64,000 nt of DNA from JAAYCI01 sp964370295. Its GTDB lineage: Bacteria > Bacillota > Clostridia > Oscillospirales > Ruminococcaceae. Location: assembly GCA_964370295.1 (NCBI GenBank), contig CAYJIR010000010.1:1-64000 (forward strand), in the 5' to 3' direction. Made by a program: the position numbers and the translations under genes. Below are positions 16,688-24,954 of the stretch, piece after piece (the stretch's first letter is position 1; every line of letters starts with the position of its first letter). Under the pieces are notes generated by a model, which worked only from the letters and a program-made list of their open reading frames with translations, was not told where the DNA came from and ran no database searches.

Positions 16688-17773
16688 ATGGCAAATAAAG
16701 TGTTTCAAGGTGTTTTACATCAGATGAAAGATGTGATAGAGATAACAGCCGGTATTATCAACGGGGAGGGTGTTGTCATTTCAAGCACTGAAGTGGCCAT
16801 GATAGGGCAGGTGCATGAGGGCCTAAGCGAATGGCTGGTTACCCAAGAGCTTAGCTGTGCAAAAGAGGGGATTTTATATCAGCGCTTCGCCTCTGGGCAA
16901 GGGGATGTGTTTGCTGTTTTTGTAAGGGATGAAGGGGAACATGCAAGCAAAACACTGGCGCTTTTGACCTGCAGTTTCCAAAATATATTGCAATATCACG
17001 ACGAAAAATTTGATAAATCGAATTTTATAAAAAATGTGGTGCTAGAAAATATTCTGCCCGGGGATATTTTTGCCAAAGCACGAGAATTGCGTTTTGCCAC
17101 CGATGTGGTGCGCGTAGTATTGCTTGTTCGTGTGGTGGGAGGCACCCAAGTTTCGGCTTTTGAAGTGGTAAGCGGCCTGTTTCCGGACAAACAAAAGGAT
17201 TTTGTTTTTAATTCAAGCGAAACAGACACGGTGCTGGTGAAAGAAATTAGGCGTGGGATTGACGAAAAAGATGTAAAAAAATTAGCGGCCTCTATTGTGG
17301 ATACCTTAAATGGAGAGCATTACATCAAAGCAGTGGTGGGCATTGGCACGCCCATTGGGAACATAAAAGACTTAGCGGCTAGCTTTAAAGAAGCACAAAT
17401 TGCCTTGGAAGTGGGCAAGGTGTTTGATACAGACGAGCAAACCATCAGCTATAATCACTTGGGCATAGCGCGCCTTATTTATCAACTGCCCACTACCCTA
17501 TGTGAGATGTTTTTAAAAGAAGTGTTTTGCCAAGGGGGTATAGATTCGCTGGACGAAGAGACCTTGTTTACCATACAACGTTTCTTTGAAAACAACTTGA
17601 ATGTAAGCGAGACGAGCCGTGGGTTGTTTGTGCACCGCAACACTTTGGTATACCGCTTGGAGAAAATAAAGAAATTAACCGGTTTGGATTTGCGCGAATT
17701 CGACGATGCCATTGTGTTTAAAGTGGCTTTAATGGTGAAAAAGTATCTAAATTCAAACTCGGCAAGATATTGA
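16688..17773 (+). CDS. PucR/CdaR-type transcriptional regulator
   Basis: A 361-residue regulator. The N-terminal part (about 10-110) is a sugar-diacid/GAF-like sensing region ('IEITAGIINGEGVVISSTE'), the central GGDEF-like CdaR domain spans about 140-270, and the C-terminal PucR helix-turn-helix is clear in 'FFENNLNVSETSRGLFVHRNTLVYRLEKIKKLTGLDLREFDDAI'. Targets are unknown; the following ftsEX operon, 90 nt away on the same strand, is a candidate but nothing in the sequence proves it. Start 16688 with GGAAGGGG. Confidence 0.85.
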   Translation: MANKVFQGVLHQMKDVIEITAGIINGEGVVISSTEVAMIGQVHEGLSEWLVTQELSCAKEGILYQRFASGQGDVFAVFVRDEGEHASKTLALLTCSFQNILQYHDEKFDKSNFIKNVVLENILPGDIFAKARELRFATDVVRVVLLVRVVGGTQVSAFEVVSGLFPDKQKDFVFNSSETDTVLVKEIRRGIDEKDVKKLAASIVDTLNGEHYIKAVVGIGTPIGNIKDLAASFKEAQIALEVGKVFDTDEQTISYNHLGIARLIYQLPTTLCEMFLKEVFCQGGIDSLDEETLFTIQRFFENNLNVSETSRGLFVHRNTLVYRLEKIKKLTGLDLREFDDAIVFKVALMVKKYLNSNSARY

Positions 17774-17863
17774 TAAAACAAAATATTTATGGTAAAATGG
17801 GGCTGTCGTGTATTGTGCGGCAGTCCTTCATCTTTATATGTAGATAGGAGTGCGAATTCCCAA

Positions 17864-18586
17864 ATGGCAAAAAAACCAATTGTATCCAACCCTTCGGTGA
17901 TGATAAGCATGGCCCATGTGGGAAAGGTATATCCCGGTGGGGTTACTGCCTTGCAAGATGTGAATTTGGAAATTCGCCGTGGCGAGTTTGTGTTTGTTTT
18001 GGGGCATTCCGGTGCCGGAAAAAGCACGTTCTTAAAGTTGATACTGCGCGAAGAAGTGCCCACCACCGGGCGAGTGGTGGTGAACGGAAAAGACGTGACA
18101 AAAATGAGCCAACGGGAAATCCCCTACTTACGCAGGGGGCTTGGCATTGTGTTCCAGGATTTTCGTCTTATCCCCACGATGACAGCTTTTGAAAACGTGG
18201 CTTTTGCCATGCGTGTAACCAACATACCGGAGCGAGAGGTAAAAAAACGCGTTCCCTATGTGCTAAACCTTGTGGGTCTTGCCGGAAAGGCGCGTAGCCT
18301 GCCGGGCGAATTAAGCGGTGGTGAACAGCAGCGCGTGGCCTTGGCGCGCGCCTTGGTGCATTCACCGCCCATCATTATAGCGGACGAGCCCACCGGAAAT
18401 ATAGACCCGGAACTTTCGGTGGAAATTATGGAATTGCTGAAGGCCATTAACATGGTGGGCACCACGGTGGTGGTGGTTACCCATGAGCACGAATTGGCAC
18501 AGCGTTTTTCAGAGCGTGTTATCACCATAGACCACGGCGAAGTGGTGGAAGACGCCGTGATGTCTAGGGGAGGTGCAGTGCTGTGA
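17864..18586 (+). CDS. ftsE: Cell-division ABC transporter ATPase FtsE
   Basis: A 240-residue ATPase of the FtsEX complex, which transduces ATP hydrolysis to periplasmic/extracellular murein hydrolases at the septum. Walker A 'GHSGAGKST', Q loop 'GIVFQDFRLIPTMTAFENVAF', signature 'LSGGEQQRVALARAL', Walker B 'IIIADEPTGN' and switch His in 'VVVVTHEHEL' are intact; 'DFRLIPTMTAFENVAF' is typical of FtsE. AGGAG lies 14 nt before ATG, long but with no better start. It overlaps ftsX by 4 nt. Confidence 0.96.
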   Translation: MAKKPIVSNPSVMISMAHVGKVYPGGVTALQDVNLEIRRGEFVFVLGHSGAGKSTFLKLILREEVPTTGRVVVNGKDVTKMSQREIPYLRRGLGIVFQDFRLIPTMTAFENVAFAMRVTNIPEREVKKRVPYVLNLVGLAGKARSLPGELSGGEQQRVALARALVHSPPIIIADEPTGNIDPELSVEIMELLKAINMVGTTVVVVTHEHELAQRFSERVITIDHGEVVEDAVMSRGGAVL

Positions 18587-19482
18587 GGTTTTCTTCACTA
18601 CGTTATCTAGTTAAACAGGGCTGGAAAAGCCTTGCGGCCAACCGCCTGATGACACTGGCCTCTGTGGGTGTGCTAACCGCCTGTCTTATCATCACAGGTG
18701 TTGCCACATTGGTTTTTATAAACATCAATAGTTTGGTAAACTATATGGCCGAGCAAAACGAAATTGTGGTGTATTTGCTGCCCGAGGTGACAGACGAGCA
18801 GGCCGCCGCCATGAGCGAGCAAATTGCGGCCATGTCCAATGTATTAGAGGTGCAGTATAACTCAAAAGATGACGCTTTCGCGCAGGTGCAAACTTGGCTT
18901 GCAGATTACGGGGATTTATTAAGCAATTACGAGCAAATTTTCCCCGCGCGTTTTTTGGTCACCGTGGATGATTTGAACTTTATAGAACAAACCAACGCCG
19001 AATTGGCCGCCTTGCCGGGTGTGGAATTCACCGAAGTGCCGAGCGATTTAACGGGCATTATCATCACCATCAGCAATGCGGTCACATATGGGGGCCTTGG
19101 GTTGGTGTTGGTTCTGGGCACGGTGTCTATCATTGTCATCAGCAACACCATACGTCTTACAGTGTTTGCGCGCCGTAAAGAGATTTCCATTATGAAATAT
19201 GTGGGCGCCACCAACGCTTTTATACGGTTTCCATTTTTTGTAGAGGGCATGACAGTGGGGTTGATAGCGGGGCTTTTGGCCGCAGGCATTGTGTGTGCGG
19301 GGTATTTCTTTGCCTATAGCTACCTTTTGGAAATGTATAATGTGTGGGTGATGAGCCTGATAGACAATATCTATCCATTGCAAAACATCTGGTATTTTGT
19401 GGTGGGTGGCTTTGCTGTGTTTGGGGTCTTTATCGGTGGTTTTGGTACGGCAACAAGTGTGCATAAGCATCTTAAAGTATAA
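18583..19482 (+). CDS. ftsX: Cell-division membrane protein FtsX
   Basis: A 299-residue permease-like partner of FtsE. The cytoplasmic N-terminus and membrane segment 1 ('RLMTLASVGVLTACLIITG') are followed by an extracellular domain of about 115 residues that in the family binds the murein hydrolase, then three more segments with the 'FARRKEISIMKYVGATNAFIRFPFFVEG' loop typical of FtsX. Start GTG 18583 inside the ftsE end, with GGAGG upstream. The LytM protein that it probably activates is the next gene. Confidence 0.96.
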   Translation: MRFSSLRYLVKQGWKSLAANRLMTLASVGVLTACLIITGVATLVFININSLVNYMAEQNEIVVYLLPEVTDEQAAAMSEQIAAMSNVLEVQYNSKDDAFAQVQTWLADYGDLLSNYEQIFPARFLVTVDDLNFIEQTNAELAALPGVEFTEVPSDLTGIIITISNAVTYGGLGLVLVLGTVSIIVISNTIRLTVFARRKEISIMKYVGATNAFIRFPFFVEGMTVGLIAGLLAAGIVCAGYFFAYSYLLEMYNVWVMSLIDNIYPLQNIWYFVVGGFAVFGVFIGGFGTATSVHKHLKV

Positions 19483-19555
19483 AAAAGCTATGATGTCATA
19501 AAAAAGACATGTTTTCTTGTTATGTTGGTGGTGTAGTATGGAGAAGGAGAGACAG

Positions 19556-20740
19556 ATGAGACGACTCTTTTCAAAAAAAGATATCGAGCATAAAGCGTGG
19601 CGCTTACGCATTGGCAGTGTCTTTTGTGCTTTGGTTGTGGGGGCAACACTTTCGGTGCCGGTGCATGCAGAGACGGCGGCAGAAAAATATGAACGCCTTA
19701 AAAACGAACTTGCCGGCATTGGCGAGGCGATAGAAAATGCGGAAGATAATGCCGAAGCGGCCGAGCAAGTGGTGTTGCAATTGGAGCAAGAACAAGCGGT
19801 GGTGGAGGAAATGATTGCTTTAAACCAGCAAGAATTGGCCGAAACCGAGCTTATGCTGGCGCAAAAAGAGGCAGAAGTGGCGGCCAAACGGCAGGTGATT
19901 TACGAAAACGACCAGCTGTTTCAGCAACGCCTTGTGGCAATTTATCAGATGAATAATTCCAGTGTGCTGTCTAGGGCGCTGACCGTGGACAGCTTTTCGG
20001 AATTGTTGCAGGTGGTGGATGCTTTGCAACGCATCTCTCAAAACGACACAGATTTACTCAATTTACTTTCCGAACAAAAAGCAGCCTTGGAAGCCGAGCA
20101 AGCAGAGATAGATTCCATGCTTATCAATTTGGAAAATGCCTATGCAGAGCTTGCCAACAACGCACAGGTGCTTGCCAACAACATTGCCGCGCAAGATGCC
20201 GCGATCACGCAGGCCGAGGCCGAAGCAGCCGCCCACGAGGTGGCCTATGAAGCCAAAGAGGATGAAGTGGAGGCCGCGCGCATTGCCTACCAAGCTATGT
20301 TGGCGGCAACACAAAGTGTTAGTGGGTCTTCATCGGGTGACGGCAGCCAGTATGTGGGTGGTGTGTTTATATGGCCTGTTCCATCCTCGTATCGAATCAC
20401 CTGCCATTTTGGCGCACCGGATCCAAACGGAAATGGGCACCTTGGCATGGATATTGGCGCGGGCAGTGGCCAACAAATTTTGGCGGCCGGCAATGGCATC
20501 GTGGTGGTGTCTGCCAGCCATTCCAGCTATGGAAATTATGTGATGATAGACCATGGCGACGGCGTGAAAACGCTGTATGCGCACAATTCGCAAAATTTGG
20601 TGGGTGTGGGAACGGCGGTGACCACCGGCCAGCCCATTGCCCTTATCGGTTCCACAGGGTTCTCCACCGGACCTCATTTGCATTTTGAAGTACATGCAAA
20701 CGGTGGGCGACAAAATCCCTTAAATTACCTACAAGGCTAA
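19556..20740 (+). CDS. Secreted LytM/M23 murein hydrolase or activator (EnvC-like)
   Basis: A 394-residue secreted protein with a signal peptide ending near 'VHAETA', a long Glu/Ala-rich coiled coil (about 45-265), a Ser/Gly linker, and a C-terminal LytM domain. The zinc ligands of M23 peptidases are present ('GHLGMDIGAG' His and Asp, 'HLHFEVH'), so it may be an active endopeptidase, unlike E. coli EnvC. Position right after ftsEX and the coiled-coil layout match the FtsX-bound activator/PcsB role. Start 19556 with AAGGAG. Confidence 0.92.
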   Translation: MRRLFSKKDIEHKAWRLRIGSVFCALVVGATLSVPVHAETAAEKYERLKNELAGIGEAIENAEDNAEAAEQVVLQLEQEQAVVEEMIALNQQELAETELMLAQKEAEVAAKRQVIYENDQLFQQRLVAIYQMNNSSVLSRALTVDSFSELLQVVDALQRISQNDTDLLNLLSEQKAALEAEQAEIDSMLINLENAYAELANNAQVLANNIAAQDAAITQAEAEAAAHEVAYEAKEDEVEAARIAYQAMLAATQSVSGSSSGDGSQYVGGVFIWPVPSSYRITCHFGAPDPNGNGHLGMDIGAGSGQQILAAGNGIVVVSASHSSYGNYVMIDHGDGVKTLYAHNSQNLVGVGTAVTTGQPIALIGSTGFSTGPHLHFEVHANGGRQNPLNYLQG

Positions 20741-20771
20741 TCTTGTGTGGATGCTGGTATAAGGCGGTTTT

Positions 20772-20798
20772 TTGTGCGCTTTTTTAAGCGGCACAAGA
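20772..20798 (+). promoter_or_regulatory. Hairpin in the gap before the S41-like gene
   Basis: A stem TTGTGCGCTT/AAGCGGCACAA with one bulged G around four T's lies between the LytM gene and the S41-like gene. It lacks a trailing T-run, so it looks like an mRNA-stability or processing stem rather than a full terminator. Confidence 0.4.
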
Positions 20799-20841
20799 CG
20801 GTAGGCATGGGTTTGCCGTGAAGAATAAAACGGAGGCATGA

Positions 20842-22293
20842 ATGACCAAAAAAGTAACCATAGGTGTGGCGCTCACCATCACCCTCATTGCCATTACGGT
20901 AACATTTGCCATCACTTGGCTTGTGGCTACAGAGTATTTTAACCGTGCGGTGCAATCCATAACCCAAAAGCAGGCAACCTATAGCAAGCTTTTGGAGGTA
21001 GATACCTATGCGCGAAACAACTACTATGGCGCGATAGACGACGAAGTGTTGGGCGATTTAATCGTGCAGGGGTATCTGCTGGGCACAGGCGACCCATATG
21101 CTGTATACTATACCGAAGAACAATACACCCAGCGGCAAAACTACGAAAATGGAACCCTGGTGGATGTGGGCATCGAAGTGACCCGCAGTGCGGACGGCTC
21201 GTATTTTATAGAGCGTGTGTACGAGGAGTCTCCGGCCGCTAGGGCAGGTGTGCGCGCCGGCGGATATATTTTAACCATAGACGATGTGGATGCGAAAACA
21301 ATTACAAGCGTAGAAAATGTACAGTGGCTTTTGCGAGGAGCCGAGGGCAGCGAGCTGGTTTTAGAGTGTGTGTATGATCAAAACGAAAATGAAACTTTTG
21401 AGGTGCAGCGCACCAATTACACCGTACCCACGGTAGAGTACAGTTTGGTGGGTGACTTTGGTTATATACAAATACGTTCTTTCGAGACAAATACGAGTGT
21501 GGAGCTAAATGGTGCCGTTTTGCAGGCGATGGCGGATGATGTGCAAGGCCTTGTGTTGGATGTACGCGGCAACGAAGGTGGTAATTTTCAAGAGATGTAC
21601 AATGCTCTAGATTATTTGGCGCCACGTGGCACAATCGCACAAAGTTTGGCGAAAAATGGAACCATCCGTGTGCTGGCCACCTCAGACGATGAGGCCCAAG
21701 TGGATTTGCCGATGACCGTGATTGTGAATGCAGACACGGCCGAGGCGGCCGAATTGTTTGCCTTTGGCATTCGTGATTTATGTGGTGGCGACGTGGTGGG
21801 AGAAGTGAGTGCCGGGCATGGCCTGATGCAAAGTGCACCACAGCAATTGACCGATGGTTCGGCCATTTCGATAACAACGGCAGAGCTTTTAACCGGGATG
21901 GAAGAGCCGTTTAACGAGGTGGGTGTGTTGCCGGATATAGAAGTGCCCGTGGAAGAGGGCAACCAAAACATCAATTTGTTTCTGCCGAATTTTACGGCAG
22001 ATGCTCAAATTTTAAGGGCTTTGGAAGTGGTGCGCAATGCCACGGGAGATAATGAACTTTCCATTGTATATGTGGCGCCGCCGGATCTAGAGGTGGACGC
22101 AGCCCTGCAAACAGGCACAGATGGCGCACAAGAGGACGAAAGTGCAGTCACCGAAGAGACTGAAAGCGAAACCACCACAGAGGACGAAAGTGAAACCACA
22201 GAGGACGAGAGCGAAACCACAGGGGACGAGAGCGAAACCACAGGGGATGAGAGCGAAACCAACCTTGCCGACGAAGAGGACGAAAACGAGTGA
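20842..22293 (+). CDS. S41/CtpA-like protein with PDZ, catalytic residues replaced
   Basis: A 483-residue exported protein: N-terminal anchor (residues 6-30), PDZ domain (about 95-185, 'AARAGVRAGGYILTIDD'), an S41 C-terminal processing peptidase core, and an acidic tail of about 50 residues built from 7-residue 'DESETTG/E' repeats. The core aligns well with CtpA/CtpB ('GLVLDVRGNEGGNF', 'VGVLPDIEVP'), but the nucleophile Ser position is Glu301 ('DTAEAAEL' instead of 'GSASASEI') and the general-base Lys, 25 residues later, is His326 ('AGHGLMQ' instead of 'FGKGTVQ'). It is therefore probably not a protease. As in B. subtilis ftsE-ftsX-ctpB, it sits in the ftsEX operon. Start has GGAGG. Confidence 0.9.
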   Translation: MTKKVTIGVALTITLIAITVTFAITWLVATEYFNRAVQSITQKQATYSKLLEVDTYARNNYYGAIDDEVLGDLIVQGYLLGTGDPYAVYYTEEQYTQRQNYENGTLVDVGIEVTRSADGSYFIERVYEESPAARAGVRAGGYILTIDDVDAKTITSVENVQWLLRGAEGSELVLECVYDQNENETFEVQRTNYTVPTVEYSLVGDFGYIQIRSFETNTSVELNGAVLQAMADDVQGLVLDVRGNEGGNFQEMYNALDYLAPRGTIAQSLAKNGTIRVLATSDDEAQVDLPMTVIVNADTAEAAELFAFGIRDLCGGDVVGEVSAGHGLMQSAPQQLTDGSAISITTAELLTGMEEPFNEVGVLPDIEVPVEEGNQNINLFLPNFTADAQILRALEVVRNATGDNELSIVYVAPPDLEVDAALQTGTDGAQEDESAVTEETESETTTEDESETTEDESETTGDESETTGDESETNLADEEDENE

Positions 22294-23066
22294 GCACAAA
22301 TAGGTTAAGTGCCTGTGTTGTGCAGTATGGTGGTGCACAGGAGACGGCTAAGTGTTTGCAAAGTTTGTATAGCACAGAAGGGGATGCGCTGCAAGTATAT
22401 CTTGTAGACAACGCTTCGCCGGACGGTTCTTTGCAAGAGCTGAGGCAACTTTCGCTGCCGAAAAACGTGCAGATTTTGCCGCAGGAAAAAAACATAGGTT
22501 TTGGTGCAGGGCATAACGTAGTGCTTAAAAAACTGCAAAGCGAATACCACGCGGTGGTAAACCCCGATATTGTGATGGACACAGCGGTTATTTCCGAAAT
22601 GGCAAACTGGATGGACGCACATCCCGATGTAGTGATGGTGTCGCCGCGTTTATTGTTTCCAAACGGAGAGCCACAGTATACAGCCAAACGTCGCCCTGCT
22701 TTATTGCCGCTTTTGGCGCGGCAACTGGGCCTGTCTTTTTTAAAAAAACACGAACAGCGATATCTGATGTTGGATAGGGATTTAAGCAAACAACAAGATA
22801 TAGAGTTTTGTAGCGGTTGTTTTTTTGTGATACGAACCGAGGTGTTTTTAAGTATGGGTGGCTTTGATGAGGGCTATTTTATGTATGTGGAAGACGCCGA
22901 TATCACGCAAAAGGCATTACAAAAGGGACGTGTTGTGTATTTGCCGCAGGTACATGTGTTTCACGCCTGGCACAGAGAGGCACACCGAAAACCAAAACAA
23001 TTTTTTTGGCAGCTGAAAAGCATGGCGCGTTATTTTAAAAAATGGGGATTTCGCCTACATTCGTAA
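22290..23066 (+). CDS. GT2 glycosyltransferase, rhamnosyltransferase-like
   Basis: A 258-residue cytoplasmic-face family 2 glycosyltransferase. 'ACVVQYGGAQETAKCLQSL', 'VYLVDNASPDGS', 'IGFGAGHNVVL' and 'VVNPDIVM' (DXD-type) and 'GGFDEGYFMYVEDADITQKAL' are the pattern of WbbL-type rhamnosyltransferases. The adjacent rmlA-rmlD-rmlB supports dTDP-rhamnose as donor. It starts at GTG, overlapping the stop of the S41-like gene by 4 nt, so it may be cotranscribed with it. Confidence 0.88.
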   Translation: MSTNRLSACVVQYGGAQETAKCLQSLYSTEGDALQVYLVDNASPDGSLQELRQLSLPKNVQILPQEKNIGFGAGHNVVLKKLQSEYHAVVNPDIVMDTAVISEMANWMDAHPDVVMVSPRLLFPNGEPQYTAKRRPALLPLLARQLGLSFLKKHEQRYLMLDRDLSKQQDIEFCSGCFFVIRTEVFLSMGGFDEGYFMYVEDADITQKALQKGRVVYLPQVHVFHAWHREAHRKPKQFFWQLKSMARYFKKWGFRLHS

Positions 23067-23103
23067 TTCTACACCAAAATAAATAACTTAGGGAGAGAAA
23101 ACA

Positions 23104-23997
23104 ATGAAAGGGATCGTTTTAGCGGGTGGTGCCGGCACACGCCTATATCCTTCTACTATTGCCGTTTCTAAACAGATGCTAACCGTGTACGACAAGCCGA
23201 TGATTTATTATCCGGTGTCCACCTTGATGTTGGCGGGAATTCAGGATATTTTAATTATCTCCACACCCAATGATTTGCCAGGTTTTCAGCGTCTGTTCGG
23301 CACAGGGGAAAACCTTGGGGTACATTTTTCCTATGCAGTACAAACCGAACCGCGCGGTTTGGCCGATGCTTTTTTGGTGGGAGAAGATTTTATTGCAGAC
23401 GATTCTGTGTGCTTGGTATTAGGCGACAATATTTTCTATGGATACGGGTTTACAGAACGCCTGCAAAATGCGTCCAAACGAAAAAGCGGCGCCACAGTGT
23501 TTGGCTATCATGTGGCCAACCCGCGTGAATTTGGCGTGGTAGAATTTGATGAGCAGGGCAATGTTATTTCCATAGAGGAAAAACCCAAAGAACCCAAAAG
23601 TAATTATGCGGTGCCGGGGCTATATTTCTATGATAACCGTGTTGTAAAGATAGCGAAGGATGTGAAACCTTCGGCACGTGGTGAAATTGAAATCACTTCG
23701 GTGAACAATGCGTATTTAGAACAAGGCGAACTGAAAGTGGAACTTTTTGGCCGCGGTATGGCCTGGCTAGACACGGGCAATCACCGTGCCATGCAAGATG
23801 CTTCCAATTTTGTAGAGGCCGTGCAAACGCGCCAAGGCTTATATGTGGCCTGTTTAGAAGAAATTGCCTATCGCCAAGGCTTTATCTCCAAAGACGAGTT
23901 GCGCGCGTGTGCACGTGTTCTGGAAAAAACAGAGTATGGGCAATATCTGCACCACATTGCCGACACTGTTTTGCCCGGCCAAATGACGGGTGTGTAA
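23104..23997 (+). CDS. rmlA: Glucose-1-phosphate thymidylyltransferase
   Basis: A 297-residue nucleotidyltransferase making dTDP-glucose, first step of dTDP-rhamnose synthesis. The signature 'GIVLAGGAGTRLYPSTIAVSKQ' (catalytic Arg, Lys), 'LVLGDNIFYG' (metal Asp), 'VVEFDEQGNVISIEEKPKEPKSNYAVPGLYFYD' and 'GRGMAWLDTGN' are intact. Length is normal. Good AGGGAGAG ribosome site. Confidence 0.97.
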   Translation: MKGIVLAGGAGTRLYPSTIAVSKQMLTVYDKPMIYYPVSTLMLAGIQDILIISTPNDLPGFQRLFGTGENLGVHFSYAVQTEPRGLADAFLVGEDFIADDSVCLVLGDNIFYGYGFTERLQNASKRKSGATVFGYHVANPREFGVVEFDEQGNVISIEEKPKEPKSNYAVPGLYFYDNRVVKIAKDVKPSARGEIEITSVNNAYLEQGELKVELFGRGMAWLDTGNHRAMQDASNFVEAVQTRQGLYVACLEEIAYRQGFISKDELRACARVLEKTEYGQYLHHIADTVLPGQMTGV

Positions 23998-23998
23998 A

Positions 23999-24889
23999 AT
24001 GAAATTGTTGATTACAGGTGCGAAAGGCCAGCTCGGAAGCGAACTACAGCAACAATTGAAGCTGGGAAAAAGTGCGCTTGGCCCCATTCCAAAAACTTTG
24101 CAGGATGTGCAAATACAGGCGATAGATTTGCAAGAAGGCGATTTGAGCTCGTCGGAAACGGCCCACAGTGTGATGCGCAAGCATAAGCCCGATGTGGTTA
24201 TAAATTGTGCGGCCTTTACACAGGTGGATCGCTGCGAAAGCGAAGCGGACGCCGCCTTGGCAGGGAATGCATTGCTGCCTAGAAATTTGGCAATAGAATG
24301 TGAAAAAATTGGTGCAAAATTGGTGCATATTTCCACGGATTATGTGTTTAGCGGAGAGGGAAACAGGCCTTTTAGCGAAACCGATTTGCCCGCACCTAAA
24401 ACGGTGTACGGGAGCACGAAACTGCTGGGGGAACAATATGTGCGCGAATTTTGTAGCCGTTGGTTTGTGGTGCGTACCTCGTGGCTCTATGGGCGCATAG
24501 GTGGAAATTTTATAAAAACAATACTAAAAATTGTGCGGGACAATGGCGAAATAAAAGTGGTGAACGACCAATTGGGCAACCCAACCAATGCAGAGGATTT
24601 AGCACACCATTTGCTGCAATTACTAACCGGCGAAGAGTATGGCCTGTATCATGCCACAGGAAAAGGGGTGTGTTCTTGGTATGATTTGGCCGCCGAAAGT
24701 GTGCGCCTTAGTGGCCTTCCCGGAAAGGTACTGCCTTGCACCAGTGAGGCGTTTCCCCGCCCGGCGCCCCGCCCCGCGTATTCGGCCTTAGACCATGGCA
24801 TGCTACGATGCACGCATGGCGACGCCATGCGTCCCTGGCAGGATGCTCTGCAGGCATATATGAAAGATCTGGATATCGGCGCATTATAA
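23999..24889 (+). CDS. rmlD: dTDP-4-dehydrorhamnose reductase
   Basis: A 296-residue SDR-family NADPH-dependent reductase, final step to dTDP-L-rhamnose. The N-terminal 'LLITGAKGQLGSEL', 'CAAFTQVDRCESE', 'HISTDYVFSG' and the catalytic 'VYGSTKLLGEQ' (Tyr-x3-Lys) are present, with the substrate-binding 'WLYG' and C-terminal 'RPAYSALD'. It begins 1 nt after the rmlA stop. Its substrate is made by RmlC, whose gene is not in this window. Confidence 0.95.
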   Translation: MKLLITGAKGQLGSELQQQLKLGKSALGPIPKTLQDVQIQAIDLQEGDLSSSETAHSVMRKHKPDVVINCAAFTQVDRCESEADAALAGNALLPRNLAIECEKIGAKLVHISTDYVFSGEGNRPFSETDLPAPKTVYGSTKLLGEQYVREFCSRWFVVRTSWLYGRIGGNFIKTILKIVRDNGEIKVVNDQLGNPTNAEDLAHHLLQLLTGEEYGLYHATGKGVCSWYDLAAESVRLSGLPGKVLPCTSEAFPRPAPRPAYSALDHGMLRCTHGDAMRPWQDALQAYMKDLDIGAL

Positions 24890-24954
24890 GGGAGTTGGCA
24901 ATCAAAGCCATATCTGTATAGGCATACTTAATATAAAAAGAGGTAATATTTGTG

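Noticed and set aside
19048..19887. 279-residue minus-strand frame over ftsX and the LytM gene
   Set aside because: Translation is a Ser/Cys/His-rich shadow of two well-supported genes.
22150..22270. CRISPR-like array
   Set aside because: The 21-bp units are in-frame codons of an acidic repeat with no spacers.
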